This document shows, one piece after another, positions 16,538-25,250 of a DNA stretch of 64,000 nt. The notes beneath the pieces are model-generated. The model was given only the letters and a program-made list of their open reading frames with translations. It did no database searches and was not told where the DNA came from. The position numbers and the translations under genes were made by a program. The stretch is from Naasia aerilata (GTDB lineage: Bacteria; Actinomycetota; Actinomycetes; Actinomycetales; Microbacteriaceae), in assembly GCF_030296595.1 (NCBI RefSeq), contig NZ_AP027731.1:434001-498000 (forward strand). Direction: 5' to 3'. Numbering within the stretch: the first letter of the stretch is position 1; every line of letters begins with the position of its first letter.

Positions 16538-17104
16538 ATGGGCCGTATCGTCGTGACCGAGTTCATCTCGCTCGACGGCGTGGTGGAGGCGCCCGGCGGT
16601 TCCGACTTCAAATACCCGAACTGGAGCTTCGCGTTCGATCGGGGAGCTGACGGCGAGCGGTACAAGGAGGAGGAGGCGCTCGGCGCATCCGCCCTGCTGC
16701 TGGGCCGCACCACGTACGAGGGGTTCGCCGGTGCGTGGCCGCACTACGAAGGGCGGTTGGCGGACAAGTACAACGGCATGCCCAAGTACGTCGTCTCGAG
16801 CACCCTCACCCGGCCGGTCTGGAACAACACCACCGTGCTGGCGGGCGCTCTCCCGGATGCGGTCGGTCGCCTGAAAGCTGAGATCGACGGCGACATCTCG
16901 GTTGCGGGCAGCATCAGTCTCGTGCGGGCGATGCTTGCCCTCGACCTGGTCGACGAGATCCACCTGATGCAGTTCCCGGTGATCCTCGGCCATGGCACGC
17001 GCCTCTGGGGCGAGACGCCCGACAAGACCGACTGGGCCCTCACGAGGTCCACTGTCTTCGGGGATGGTGTGCTCGTCACCGAAGTGCGCCGAGGGCGTTC
17101 GTAG
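16538..17104 (+). CDS. Dihydrofolate reductase-like (RibD C-terminal) family protein
   Basis: 188-residue protein of the DHFR/RibD-C superfamily: RIVVTEFISLDGVVEAPGG at the N-terminus, LLLGRTTYEGFAGAWP, KYVVSSTLTRPVWNNTTVL, DISVAGSISLVRAMLALDLVDE and FPVILGHGTRLWGE, the usual order. Members are NADPH-dependent reductases of unknown substrate; this is not housekeeping DHFR. It begins 1 nt after the hydrolase stop, so it is in the same operon. Spacer 17105-17230 holds a weak inverted repeat (GGCGAAGC / GCTTTCGCC) and no gene. Confidence 0.85.
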   Translation: MGRIVVTEFISLDGVVEAPGGSDFKYPNWSFAFDRGADGERYKEEEALGASALLLGRTTYEGFAGAWPHYEGRLADKYNGMPKYVVSSTLTRPVWNNTTVLAGALPDAVGRLKAEIDGDISVAGSISLVRAMLALDLVDEIHLMQFPVILGHGTRLWGETPDKTDWALTRSTVFGDGVLVTEVRRGRS

Positions 17105-17230
17105 CTGGACCATGGCGCAACGGCGAAGCCTCGGCCGGCACGGTGCTGACCGGAGCTTTCGCCTTGTCGGGCCGTGAGGGGCTCGAGCCACGCGCCTGCG
17201 CGTGAGCTGCCGGCAGAGTGAACACGCGGG

Positions 17231-18464
17231 TCAGGGCACCGACCAGTACGACGAGACGGGACCCCAGGTGGCCCACAGCCAGCCGAACTGGAGCGCCAGC
17301 GAGACCACGACGATCGAGATGCGGTAGGCGGTCGATCGGGGCTGGGCGATCGCCCCGGCGAGGGGAACATCGGCACCAGCAGCCGGAAGGTGCTCGACTG
17401 CGGGAAGAACACCGCGAGCAGGTAGAGGGCGTAACTGCCCACCCAGGCGACCATCTCCGGTCCCAGCCGCCGGACGGCCGGGTGGAACAGCAGCGCGCCG
17501 AACGCGGCCACGACGAGCACCACGACGATCGCGCCGAGCGGCGAGCCGAACCAGAGCGAGAACGCCTGGAACCATGGCGCGAACGGCACGAGGTGCTGGT
17601 AGCCGATGACGGGTGCGCGCCAGGCGAGCTCGGTGTCGGTGTACGCCGTCATCGAGCCGGTGACCAGCCAGGCGATGCCGGCCCAGGCGAGTCCCATGAT
17701 CCCGCTGAACACCGCGAGGCCGCCCGCGATCAGCTGCTCTCTCCGGGGAAGGGATCCCGGTCCCGCATGCGGAAGCGCACGAGCCAGTAGATGGAGAGCG
17801 CGAGAGCGAAGGCGAGCCCCGATGGGCGGGTGAGCGCCATGACCGCCGTGACCGGGAACAGCCACAGCCAGCGGCGCTGCGTCAGCAGGTAGAGGGCGAG
17901 CACGAGGAGGAAGGTGTGCATCGCCTCCGCGTAGGCCATCTGGAAGATGAAGGACAGCGGCGCGACGGAGAAGAGCACGACCGCGAAGAACGCCTGGTCC
18001 TCCGCGAGCCGGAGCAGGAACAGCCGGTACAGCAGCAGCGCGGCGCCGAAGCCGAACAGCAGGGAGACGAGGAAGGCGGCGGCCGGCCAGAAGGTCCCCG
18101 TGACGGCCGCGAGGCCGGACACGAACCAGGGGTAGACCGGCATGAAGGCCCACTGGTTCTCGGCGACGTGGCCGGCGGCATCCAGTGGCAGCTGGTGGGG
18201 ATAGCCGACCGCGGCGATGTACCAGTACCAGTAGCCGTCCCAGAGCGCCGTGTAGGAGAAGAAGTCGGGGTTGGCGCCCGCGCGGGACTGCGGCGTCAGC
18301 TGCGTGGCCGTGAGCGCGAGCGCGATCGTCGTCAGGACGCGGGCCGCGGCGTAGACGAGCACCACGCGGACCCACCACGGCGTCCGCTGCCAGAGGGAGG
18401 CCTCGCGGGGCTCCGGTGGGGAGACCGCCGGCGCCCGGGTCAGCTCGCCGAGCCCGTCAGCCAC
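17231..18464 (-). CDS. PIG-V-like mannosyltransferase, integral membrane (two frame breaks)
   Basis: About 411 residues, 9-10 hydrophobic segments. Early loop [15 protein letters not shown] matches the acidic catalytic loop of PIG-V/GT-C mannosyltransferases, and [15 protein letters not shown] and [13 protein letters not shown] follow as in that family. Two shifts split it: after DRDPFPG (CCCC in sense, 17745-17748) and after LLVPMFP (17362-17365); each is one missing C on the coding strand. Reassembled, the protein ends [18 protein letters not shown]. It likely transfers mannose from polyprenol-phosphate-mannose to a glycolipid or protein. GTG 18464 overlaps the dapE end by 25 nt, so it is probably cotranscribed with dapE. 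Confidence 0.65.
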
Positions 18465-19522
18465 GCCCGGAGCCCCCGCTCGCAGTCCGTGATCTGCGCG
18501 AGCGGCACCCGCTCGTCGTCGGCGTGCGCCTTGATGGGGTCGCCGGGCCCGTAGTTCACCGCGGGGACGCCGAGCCGCGAGAAGCGCGCGACGTCGGTCC
18601 AGCCGTACTTCGGCATCGGAGTGCCGCCGACCGCGGCGACGAAGTGCTGCGCGATGGGGGCGTCGAGGCCGGGCCGGGCGCCGGCGGCGAGGTCCACGAT
18701 CTCCACCTCGAAGCCGCTGAACAGCTCGTGAATGTGGGCCACCGCCTCCTCGGCGCTCCGGCTGGGCGCGAACCGGTAGTTGATATGCACCATGCACTCG
18801 TCGGGGATGATGTTGCCCGCGATGCCGCCGGTGATGCCGACCGCGTTGAGGCCCTCGCGGTACACGAGCCCGTCGACCTCGACGTTGCGCGGCTCGTAGG
18901 CGGCGAGGATGTCGAGGATCGGCGCCGCCTTGTGGATCGCGTTGTCGCCGACCCAGGCTCGCGCCGAGTGCGCGCGGAGGCCACGGGTGCGGATCTCGGC
19001 GCGGAGGTTGCCGTTGCAGCCGCCCTCGATCTCGGAGCGGGTGGGCTCGCCGAGGATCGCGAAGTCGGCCGCGAGCAGCTCCGGGTTCGACTGGGAGAGC
19101 CGGTTGAGCCCGTTCTTCGCCTCCGACACCTCCTCGTGGTCGTACCAGATCCAGGTGATGTCGGCGACCGGCTCGGCGAGCTCGGCCGCCAGCTTGAGCT
19201 GTACGGCGACGCCGGCCTTCATGTCGACGGTGCCGCGGCCCCAGAGGTAGTCGACCCCGTCGATCGTCTCGAAGCGCGTGGGGAGGTTGTTGTTGAGCGG
19301 CACCGTGTCGATGTGGCCGGCGATGACGACGCGCTGCTCGCGGCCGAGCGTGGTGCGGGCCACGATCGTGTCGCCGTGGCGGGACACCGTGAGGTGCGGA
19401 ACGGCCCGCGCCGCCTCCTCGATGAGGTCCGCGAGCGGCCCCTCTCGATCCGACACCGACTCGATGTCGCAGATCGCCCGGGTCAGGTCGATCGACGAGG
19501 CGGTGAGGTCGAGCGGCGGCAT
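18440..19522 (-). CDS. dapE: Succinyl-diaminopimelate desuccinylase
   Basis: 360-residue M20 metallohydrolase that removes succinate from N-succinyl-LL-diaminopimelate in lysine and peptidoglycan synthesis. [29 protein letters not shown] (bridging Asp), and [13 protein letters not shown] (catalytic Glu pair) lie in order, with a dimerisation domain [15 protein letters not shown] and a C-terminal [15 protein letters not shown] His. Divergent from dapD, which makes its precursor. Start ATG 19522 follows TAGGGT plus 6 nt. Length and motifs are normal. Confidence 0.95.
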   Translation of the reverse strand: MPPLDLTASSIDLTRAICDIESVSDREGPLADLIEEAARAVPHLTVSRHGDTIVARTTLGREQRVVIAGHIDTVPLNNNLPTRFETIDGVDYLWGRGTVDMKAGVAVQLKLAAELAEPVADITWIWYDHEEVSEAKNGLNRLSQSNPELLAADFAILGEPTRSEIEGGCNGNLRAEIRTRGLRAHSARAWVGDNAIHKAAPILDILAAYEPRNVEVDGLVYREGLNAVGITGGIAGNIIPDECMVHINYRFAPSRSAEEAVAHIHELFSGFEVEIVDLAAGARPGLDAPIAQHFVAAVGGTPMPKYGWTDVARFSRLGVPAVNYGPGDPIKAHADDERVPLAQITDCERGLRAWLTGSAS

Positions 19523-19528
19523 GGGTTC

Positions 19529-19534
19529 ACCCTA
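19529..19534 (-). promoter_or_regulatory. -10 hexamer of leaderless dapE
   Basis: TAGGGT on the minus strand, 6 nt before the dapE ATG at 19522. Confidence 0.5.
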
Positions 19535-19579
19535 CCCAGGGCCCCTATCAGGAGGCGGCGGCCCCGCCGTCCCCGCAGC

Positions 19580-19629
19580 ACGTTCCGGCCCGGAGTGCGC
19601 GTTGCGCCGTACCTTCCGGGCCGGAACGT
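19580..19629. repeat. Palindrome between divergent dapE and dapD
   Basis: ACGTTCCGGCCCGGA (19580-19594) and its perfect reverse complement (19615-19629) with a 20-nt loop. Unlike most such elements here it lies between divergent genes, upstream of both promoters, so it cannot be a simple terminator for either gene. Could be a regulator site or an extruded structure. Confidence 0.6.
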
Positions 19630-19669
19630 ACCGGGTGACGGGACCCGCGCTGGGCACGGGCCCGGTCGA

Positions 19670-19675
19670 TACCCT
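19670..19675 (+). promoter_or_regulatory. -10 hexamer of leaderless dapD
   Basis: TACCCT followed by a 6-nt spacer (GGAGGC) and the ATG at 19682. GGAGG is only 1 nt from the ATG, too close to work well as a ribosome site. Confidence 0.5.
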
Positions 19676-19681
19676 GGAGGC

Positions 19682-20644
19682 ATGTCGAAGGATGCACGGC
19701 TCGCCTGGGGATACGGACTCGCCACGATCGCCTCGGACGGCACCGTGCTCGACACCTGGTACCCCGAGCCGAAGCTCGGCCCGTTCCCGGCCGGGCGCGA
19801 GCGCTGGATCCAGCCCGCAGCACTCGAGGAGCAGGCGGGTCCGGACCCGATGCGCGAGGTCCGCGTGGAGGCGGTGACCGTCGACCTCCACCTCGACCGG
19901 GCCCCGGCATCCACGCAGGACGCGTACCTGCGCCTGCACCTGCTCTCGCACCTCCTGGTCCGCCCGAACGAGATCAACCTCGACGGGATCTTCGCCCACC
20001 TCCCCAACGTGGCGTGGACGACGGCGGGCCCGATGCATCCGGATGCCGTGGAGCGCCGGCGCCGGGTGCTGCTGAGGAACGGCATCCAGGTGCAGGGCAT
20101 CGACCGCTTCCCGCGCCTCACCGACTACGTGACGCCGCCGCGCGTGCGCATCGCCGACGCCTCCCGGGTGCGGCTGGGCGCCCACCTCGCGCCCGGCACG
20201 GTCGTCATGCACGAGGGGTTCGTCAACTACAACGCGGGCACGCTCGGCACCTCGATGGTCGAGGGGCGCATCTCGCAGGGCGTCGTGGTCGGCGACGGCT
20301 CGGACATCGGCGGCGGCGCATCGATCATGGGCACGCTGTCGGGCGGCGGCACGGAGCGCGTCGTGATCGGCCAGCGCGCCCTGCTCGGCGCGAACTCGGG
20401 CGTCGGCATCTCGATCGGCGACGACTCGGTCGTCGAGGCCGGCCTCTACCTCACCGCGGGCACGAAGGTCGCGCTCGTCGGCGCCGCCCGGACGCCCGAC
20501 GGGAACCTGCAGACGGTGAAGGCCCGCGAGCTCTCGGGGGTGCCGAACCTGCTGTTCCGCCGCAACTCCCTCACGGGCACGGTGGAGGCGGTTCCCCGCC
20601 AGGGCGAGGGCATCGAGCTCAACGCCGCCCTGCACACCGCCTGA
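19682..20644 (+). CDS. dapD: Tetrahydrodipicolinate N-succinyltransferase
   Basis: 320-residue enzyme of the actinobacterial DapD type, which succinylates tetrahydrodipicolinate in lysine/peptidoglycan synthesis. The left-handed beta-helix hexapeptide repeats are visible ([59 protein letters not shown]). The long N-terminal domain and the C-terminal [15 protein letters not shown] fit the family. Divergent from dapE, so two steps of the same pathway are encoded side by side. Downstream gap to gltA has two palindromes. Confidence 0.95.
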   Translation: MSKDARLAWGYGLATIASDGTVLDTWYPEPKLGPFPAGRERWIQPAALEEQAGPDPMREVRVEAVTVDLHLDRAPASTQDAYLRLHLLSHLLVRPNEINLDGIFAHLPNVAWTTAGPMHPDAVERRRRVLLRNGIQVQGIDRFPRLTDYVTPPRVRIADASRVRLGAHLAPGTVVMHEGFVNYNAGTLGTSMVEGRISQGVVVGDGSDIGGGASIMGTLSGGGTERVVIGQRALLGANSGVGISIGDDSVVEAGLYLTAGTKVALVGAARTPDGNLQTVKARELSGVPNLLFRRNSLTGTVEAVPRQGEGIELNAALHTA

Positions 20645-20676
20645 GTCCGGTCGCCCCTGGCGCGGGCGGAGGGTTC

Positions 20677-20806
20677 CGCGGGTGAAGCCGCCACCTCGCG
20701 GGTGTAGCTGGACCCGCGGGTTGGCGGTTTCACCCGCGCAGCGCAATACGGGCCGATTCGGGCAAAGCGGGCCACCGCTTCGGCCCGGATTGCCCGATTC
20801 GGCCCG
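20677..20806. repeat. Two tandem palindromes between convergent dapD and gltA
   Basis: First hairpin: 17-nt arms 20677-20693 and 20722-20738, 16 of 17 paired, with an inner CGCGGGTG/ACCCGCG repeat in the loop. Second hairpin: 17-nt arms 20749-20765 and 20790-20806, again 16 of 17 paired. They fill most of the 198-nt gap between the stops of dapD and gltA. Likely a double, bidirectional terminator. Confidence 0.65.
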
Positions 20807-20842
20807 CCGTGTCGCACGGCGCGGACGCCGCGGGCGCGCAGG

Positions 20843-22153
20843 TCAGCGGGAGATATGGCGCTCCGGCGGGCCCACGTAGAGCTGCTGCGGGCGGCCGATC
20901 TTGGTGGCCGGGTCGTCGTTCATCTCGCGCCAGTGGGCGATCCAGCCGGGGAGCCGGCCGATCGCGAAGAGCACTGTGAACATGCGGGCCGGGAAGCCCA
21001 TCGCCTTGTAGATGACGCCCGTGTAGAAGTCGACGTTGGGGTACAGCTTGCGCTGGATGAAGTAGTCGTCGGCGAGGGCGATCTGCTCCAGCTCCCGCGC
21101 GAGATCGAGCAGCGGGTCCTGGACGCCGAGTGCCTCGAGGACCTCGTCGGCGCTTTCCTTGACGAGCTTGGCGCGAGGGTCGTAGCTCTTGTAGACGCGG
21201 TGGCCGAATCCCATCAGCCGCACGCCCTCCTCCTTCTTCTTCACCCGCTCCACGAACTTGGCGACACCCTCGCCGGAGTCGCGGATCTGGCTGAGCATCT
21301 TGAGCACGGCCTCGTTGGCGCCGCCGTGCAGCGGACCGTAGAGGGCGTTGATGCCCGCGGAGACGGACGCGAAGATGTTCGCCTCGGTCGAGCCGACGAG
21401 GCGGACGGTCGAGGTGGACGCGTTCTGCTCGTGGTCCTCGTGCAGGATGAGCAGGCGGTCGAGCGCCTTCGAGAGGACAGGGTTCACCTCGTACGGCTCG
21501 GCCAGCGTGCCGAAGTTGAGGCGCAGGAAGTTGTCGACGAAGCTCAGCGAGTTGTCCGGGTACAGGAACGCCTGGCCCAGGCTCTTCTTGTGCGCGTACG
21601 CCGCGATGACGGGCAGCTTCGCGAGCAGACGGATGGTCGAGATCTCGACCTGCTCCGGGTCGTGCACGTTGAGGGAGTCCTCGTAGTAGGTCGAGAGCGC
21701 GGAGACCGCGCTGGAGAGCATCGACATCGGGTGCGCCGTGTGCGGCAGGGCGCTGAAGAACTGCTTGAGGTCCTCGTGCAGCAGCGTGTGCCGGCGGATC
21801 TTCTCGTCGAACTCCTCGAGCTGGCTCGCCGTGGGCAGCTCGCCGTAGATGAGCAGCCAGGCGGTCTCGAGGTAGGTCGACTGCTGCGCCAGCTCCTCGA
21901 TCGGATACCCGCGGTAGCGCAGGATGCCCTTGTCGCCGTCGATGTAGGTGATCGCCGATCGCGTGGACGCGGTGTTCACGAAGCCCTGGTCCAGGGCGGT
22001 GTATCCGGTCTTCTTCGTCAGCGTCGACACGTCGATGCTCGACGCCCCGTCGACACTCGGGATGACCGGGAACTGCGCTTCACCGCCGGGGAAGCTGAGC
22101 GTGACACTCTGCTCATCGCCGGTGTGGCCGACTCCGCCCACAGCGCTCCTCAC
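20843..22153 (-). CDS. gltA: Citrate synthase
   Basis: 436-residue type II citrate synthase of the TCA cycle. Core motifs: ITYIDGDKGILRYRGYPIEEL, SALPHTAHPMSML, LILHEDHEQNASTSTVRLVG (catalytic His), GALYG-like INALYGPLHGGANEAVL (catalytic His) and RLMGFGHRVYKSYDPRAK (Arg and Asp region). The N-terminal extension with SVTLSFPGGEAQFPVIPS is typical of this type. Start is uncertain between GTG 22153 and GTG 22141; the latter has AGGAG 4 nt upstream. Convergent with dapD. Confidence 0.95.
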   Translation of the reverse strand: MRSAVGGVGHTGDEQSVTLSFPGGEAQFPVIPSVDGASSIDVSTLTKKTGYTALDQGFVNTASTRSAITYIDGDKGILRYRGYPIEELAQQSTYLETAWLLIYGELPTASQLEEFDEKIRRHTLLHEDLKQFFSALPHTAHPMSMLSSAVSALSTYYEDSLNVHDPEQVEISTIRLLAKLPVIAAYAHKKSLGQAFLYPDNSLSFVDNFLRLNFGTLAEPYEVNPVLSKALDRLLILHEDHEQNASTSTVRLVGSTEANIFASVSAGINALYGPLHGGANEAVLKMLSQIRDSGEGVAKFVERVKKKEEGVRLMGFGHRVYKSYDPRAKLVKESADEVLEALGVQDPLLDLARELEQIALADDYFIQRKLYPNVDFYTGVIYKAMGFPARMFTVLFAIGRLPGWIAHWREMNDDPATKIGRPQQLYVGPPERHISR

Positions 22154-22279
22154 GAACTCTTCTCAGGGGTATTCCGCGCGCTCGTGGCGCCGGAACGGTA
22201 CCGACTCAGCCTAGGGCGTGGCGCGGGCATCGGCGCACCCCGCCGATCGGGCGCCCCCGCACGAGGGCGCGCGGACCCG

Positions 22280-22597
22280 TCAGGCCTGGGGCGGAAGGGC
22301 GGAGACGACCGGGTGATCCTTGTGGATGACGCCCACCTTGGCGGCGCCGCCCGGCGACCCGATGTCCTGGAAGAAGTCGACGTTCGCCCGGTAGTAGTCG
22401 GACCACTGGTCGGGCAGGTCGTCCTCGTAGTAGATCGCCTCGACCGGACACACCGGCTCGCACGCTCCGCAGTCCACGCACTCGTCGGGGTGGATGTAGA
22501 GCATCCGGTCGCCCTCGTAGATGCAGTCGACCGGGCACTCGTCGATGCAGGCACGGTCCTTGACATCGACACAGGGCAGTGCGATCACGTAGGTCAC
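22280..22597 (-). CDS. fdxA: Seven-iron ferredoxin
   Basis: 105-residue ferredoxin of the 3Fe-4S/4Fe-4S type. Cys9, Cys17 and Cys21 ([18 protein letters not shown]) start the first cluster and [16 protein letters not shown] supplies the second; the C-terminal extension ([21 protein letters not shown]) is normal for actinobacterial FdxA/FdxC. Electron carrier, cytosolic; partners not visible. GTG 22597 overlaps the stop of the upstream DUF6113 gene by 4 nt, so the pair is cotranscribed. Confidence 0.95.
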   Translation of the reverse strand: MTYVIALPCVDVKDRACIDECPVDCIYEGDRMLYIHPDECVDCGACEPVCPVEAIYYEDDLPDQWSDYYRANVDFFQDIGSPGGAAKVGVIHKDHPVVSALPPQA

Positions 22598-23043
22598 TGG
22601 GCGGTTTCCTCTCCCCCGTCAGTATTCCACCCGCGCGGACCGCGCCCCGAATCGCGGGAGAGCCCGCGGGGCCAGGCCAGCACCAGCGCGCTGATCACGG
22701 CGGGTCCGAGCGTCCAGCCGTAGCCGGCGAAGTTGGCGGGCAGCAGCGCCGAGCCGCTGGGCCCGGGCAGCGCGAGGACGCCGATGGCCACGAGGATGCC
22801 GACCGCCGCAAGTCCGGCGTAGAGGCGCGAGTCGAGCGCGAGGCGCAGCCCCGCCACGAGGCAGGCGACCGCGAGGAGTGCGGCCACGAGCCCGACGGGC
22901 AGCCGAGCGCCGAGCAGCGTCCAGCCGGACTGGTGCGCGAAGGTTCCGATGACGCCTGTGGCGGCTCCCAGCACGAGGCAGGAGAGTCCGCCGACCACGC
23001 GCATCAGGAGCGAGGGCGGATCCTCTGAGACGGCCGGAAGCAC
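22594..23043 (-). CDS. DUF6113-like four-helix membrane protein
   Basis: 149 residues, four hydrophobic segments ([74 protein letters not shown]) and a polar C-terminus. It resembles the DUF6113 family that precedes ferredoxin genes in Microbacteriaceae, as I recall; function unknown. GTG 23043 is preceded by TAGAAT with a 5-nt spacer; an internal ATG at 23004 is the alternative start. It ends inside the ferredoxin start codon (4-nt overlap). Confidence 0.65.
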   Translation of the reverse strand: MLPAVSEDPPSLLMRVVGGLSCLVLGAATGVIGTFAHQSGWTLLGARLPVGLVAALLAVACLVAGLRLALDSRLYAGLAAVGILVAIGVLALPGPSGSALLPANFAGYGWTLGPAVISALVLAWPRGLSRDSGRGPRGWNTDGGEETAQ

Positions 23044-23115
23044 GCCGCATTCTATGTCGAGCCCCTGGAGGCCCCGACCTGGACAGCGTCCGGACGGCAT
23101 GTATAGGGTTCTCGG

Positions 23116-23133
23116 GGTAAGGATAGCCTTACC
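23116..23133 (+). promoter_or_regulatory. DtxR/IdeR-type iron box upstream of efeU
   Basis: GGTAAGGATAGCCTTACC is palindromic at 16 of 18 positions and resembles the DtxR/IdeR operator (core TTAGGTTAGCCTAACC). It lies 42 nt before the efeU start, in position to repress efeUOB when iron is plentiful. Inferred from sequence and context. Confidence 0.75.
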
Positions 23134-23175
23134 AATCTTCCGGGCCATCGTCCGCCCCTCGAGAATCGATCCCCT

Positions 23176-24027
23176 GTGCTCGCGAACTACCTCATCGGCC
23201 TGCGCGAAGGCCTGGAGGCCGGCCTCATCGTCGGCATCCTCGTCGCGTACGTCCGCAAGGTCGGCCGCACCGATGTGCTCCCCCGCCTCTGGGTCGGCAT
23301 CGGGATCGCGATCCTCGCCTCCCTCGGCGTCGGAGCGGCGCTCACCTGGGGCCCGTACGGGCTCTCCTTCGCGGCGCAGGAGGCGCTCGGCGGCGGGCTC
23401 TCGCTCGTGGCGGTCGCCATGGTCACCTGGATGATCTTCTGGATGGCGTCGCACGCCCGCGGACTCAAGCACGAGCTGCAGTCGCGGCTCGACACGGCAC
23501 TCGCCGGCGCAGGCATCGGCATCGTCCTGATCGGCACGCTCAGCGTCGGGCGCGAAGGCGTGGAGACCGCACTGTTCGTCTGGGCGACCGTGAACTCGAC
23601 CGGCTCCGCGGCGCTCGGCACCGCCGGCGCCCTGCTCGGTCTGCTCACCGCGGCAGGGCTGTCCTGGCTCCTCGCGCGCGGCGTGGTCCGCATCAACCTG
23701 GGCCGCTTCTTCACCTGGACGGGCGCGTTCCTCGTCGTCATCGTCGCGGGCGTCTTCGCCTACGGGATCGGCGACCTGCAGGAGGCGGGCCTGCTGCCCG
23801 GCGGCGGTTCCGCGGCCTTCAGCCTGGCCGCCGTCGTTCCGCCCTCGTCCTGGTACGGCTCCCTGCTCGCCGGGATCTTCAACTTCACGCCGGAGCCGAC
23901 CTGGGCCCAGGTGGCGGGATGGATCGCGTACCTGCTCGTGGTGGGCGGCCTCTTCGCGGCGCGGCTGCACGTGCGCCGCGCCCCCGTCCCGGCCCGCCGG
24001 CACAACCCGGCCGGCTCCCCCGCCTGA
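23176..24027 (+). CDS. efeU: FTR1-family iron permease
   Basis: 283 residues, seven hydrophobic segments. The two REGLE-type motifs needed for iron movement are present: LREGLEAGLIVG (residues about 9-20) and VGREGVETALFVW (about 131-143). It imports iron across the cytoplasmic membrane, working with EfeO and EfeB encoded directly downstream. The start is GTG 23176 (MLANYLIGLREG). An iron box is 42 nt upstream. C-terminal tail is basic and short. Length is normal for the family. Confidence 0.9.
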   Translation: MLANYLIGLREGLEAGLIVGILVAYVRKVGRTDVLPRLWVGIGIAILASLGVGAALTWGPYGLSFAAQEALGGGLSLVAVAMVTWMIFWMASHARGLKHELQSRLDTALAGAGIGIVLIGTLSVGREGVETALFVWATVNSTGSAALGTAGALLGLLTAAGLSWLLARGVVRINLGRFFTWTGAFLVVIVAGVFAYGIGDLQEAGLLPGGGSAAFSLAAVVPPSSWYGSLLAGIFNFTPEPTWAQVAGWIAYLLVVGGLFAARLHVRRAPVPARRHNPAGSPA

Positions 24028-24050
24028 GCGCGGCCTTCTCCCGGAGACCC

Positions 24051-25250
24051 ATGCCCCGACGTGTTCTCAGCGCCGCCCTGGCCGCGCTGGCCCTCAGCGC
24101 CGCCCTCGCGGGCTGCGTCCGCAACGATGCCGCTGCGGCGGGGATCGACGTCGCCATCAGCGATGACACCTGCGCAGTGTCGGCCAGCACGTCCCCGGCG
24201 GGCGCCGTCGAGTTCCGGCTCGAGAACACCGGGACCGACGTCAGCGAGTTCGAGATCCTGGCCGAGGACAAGCTGCGCATCGCGGGCGAGAAGGAGAACG
24301 TGACGCCGGGGCAGACGGTGTCCTACGTCGCCCAGCTCGAGCCGGGGACCTACTTCACCGGCTGCAAGTTCCAGATGGTCGGAGCCCCGATCGGGCTCAC
24401 CGAGTTCACCGTCACGGGCGAGGCGTCGACGTCGGGCGACCAGGCGGCCGCGGGCGAGGCGGTCACCGGATACCTCGCCTACGTGCGCTCGCAGGTGGGC
24501 GAGCTCGTGCCCGCCGTCGCAGCCCTTGCCGACGCCTACGCCACGGGCGATGACGAGACGGCCCGCTCGCTCTTCGCGGCCGCGCGCGTGCCGTACGAGC
24601 GGATCGAGCCGACTGCCGAGGCGTTCGGCGACCTCGATCCGAAGATCGACTACCGGGAGGTGGACGCCGTCGCGGAGGGGCTCGACTGGACCGGGTTCCA
24701 CCGGATCGAGAAGGACCTGTGGCCGCCGGCGGCCGGCGACCTGAACTCGGACGGGGCCGACGCCCTCGCCGGGTGGTCGCCGTCGACACCCGAGCAGCGG
24801 CGCCAGTTCGCGGACCGGCTGGTCGCCGACGTCGCCCAGCTCCAGGAGCTGGTCACCGAGGACTCCTTCTCCGTCACCCTCGCCGACATCAGCAACGGCG
24901 CGATCGCCCTGCTGGACGAGGTCGCCGTCGGGAAGATCTCCGGCGAGGAGGACTGGTGGTCGCACACCGACCTCTCCGACTTCGCCGCGAACGTCGACGG
25001 CGCCTCCGTGGCGTTCGAGCTTGTGCGCCCGCTCGCTGCCGACAGCGACGACGGCACCGAGCTGACGACGGAGATCTCAGGCCGCTTCGACGACCTGCGT
25101 GCTCTGCTCGCCGAGCACGGCTCGCTGGAGGAGGGCTTCACCTCCTACGCGGAGGTGGACGACGCGAGCCGGAAGACCCTCTCGGACGCGGTGAACGCGC
25201 TCGCGGAGCCGCTGTCCCGGCTCACCGCGACGGTGCTGGCGGCCCAGTGA
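24051..25250 (+). CDS. efeO: EfeO-type periplasmic iron-binding lipoprotein
   Basis: 399 residues. Signal peptide with lipobox LAGC (Cys about residue 21), then a cupredoxin-like EfeO N-domain (VAISDDTCAVSASTSPAGAVEFRLENTG; YFTGCKFQM) and a C-terminal M75/imelysin-type helical domain containing the conserved HxxE in GFHRIEKDLW. It presents iron to EfeU at the outer face of the membrane. It starts 23 nt after efeU and overlaps efeB by 4 nt, so efeUOB is one operon under the iron box. Confidence 0.9.
   Translation: MPRRVLSAALAALALSAALAGCVRNDAAAAGIDVAISDDTCAVSASTSPAGAVEFRLENTGTDVSEFEILAEDKLRIAGEKENVTPGQTVSYVAQLEPGTYFTGCKFQMVGAPIGLTEFTVTGEASTSGDQAAAGEAVTGYLAYVRSQVGELVPAVAALADAYATGDDETARSLFAAARVPYERIEPTAEAFGDLDPKIDYREVDAVAEGLDWTGFHRIEKDLWPPAAGDLNSDGADALAGWSPSTPEQRRQFADRLVADVAQLQELVTEDSFSVTLADISNGAIALLDEVAVGKISGEEDWWSHTDLSDFAANVDGASVAFELVRPLAADSDDGTELTTEISGRFDDLRALLAEHGSLEEGFTSYAEVDDASRKTLSDAVNALAEPLSRLTATVLAAQ

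Noticed and set aside
23044-23175. Possible extra gene between DUF6113 and efeU
   Set aside because: No supported frame; the gap contains the iron box and promoter only.
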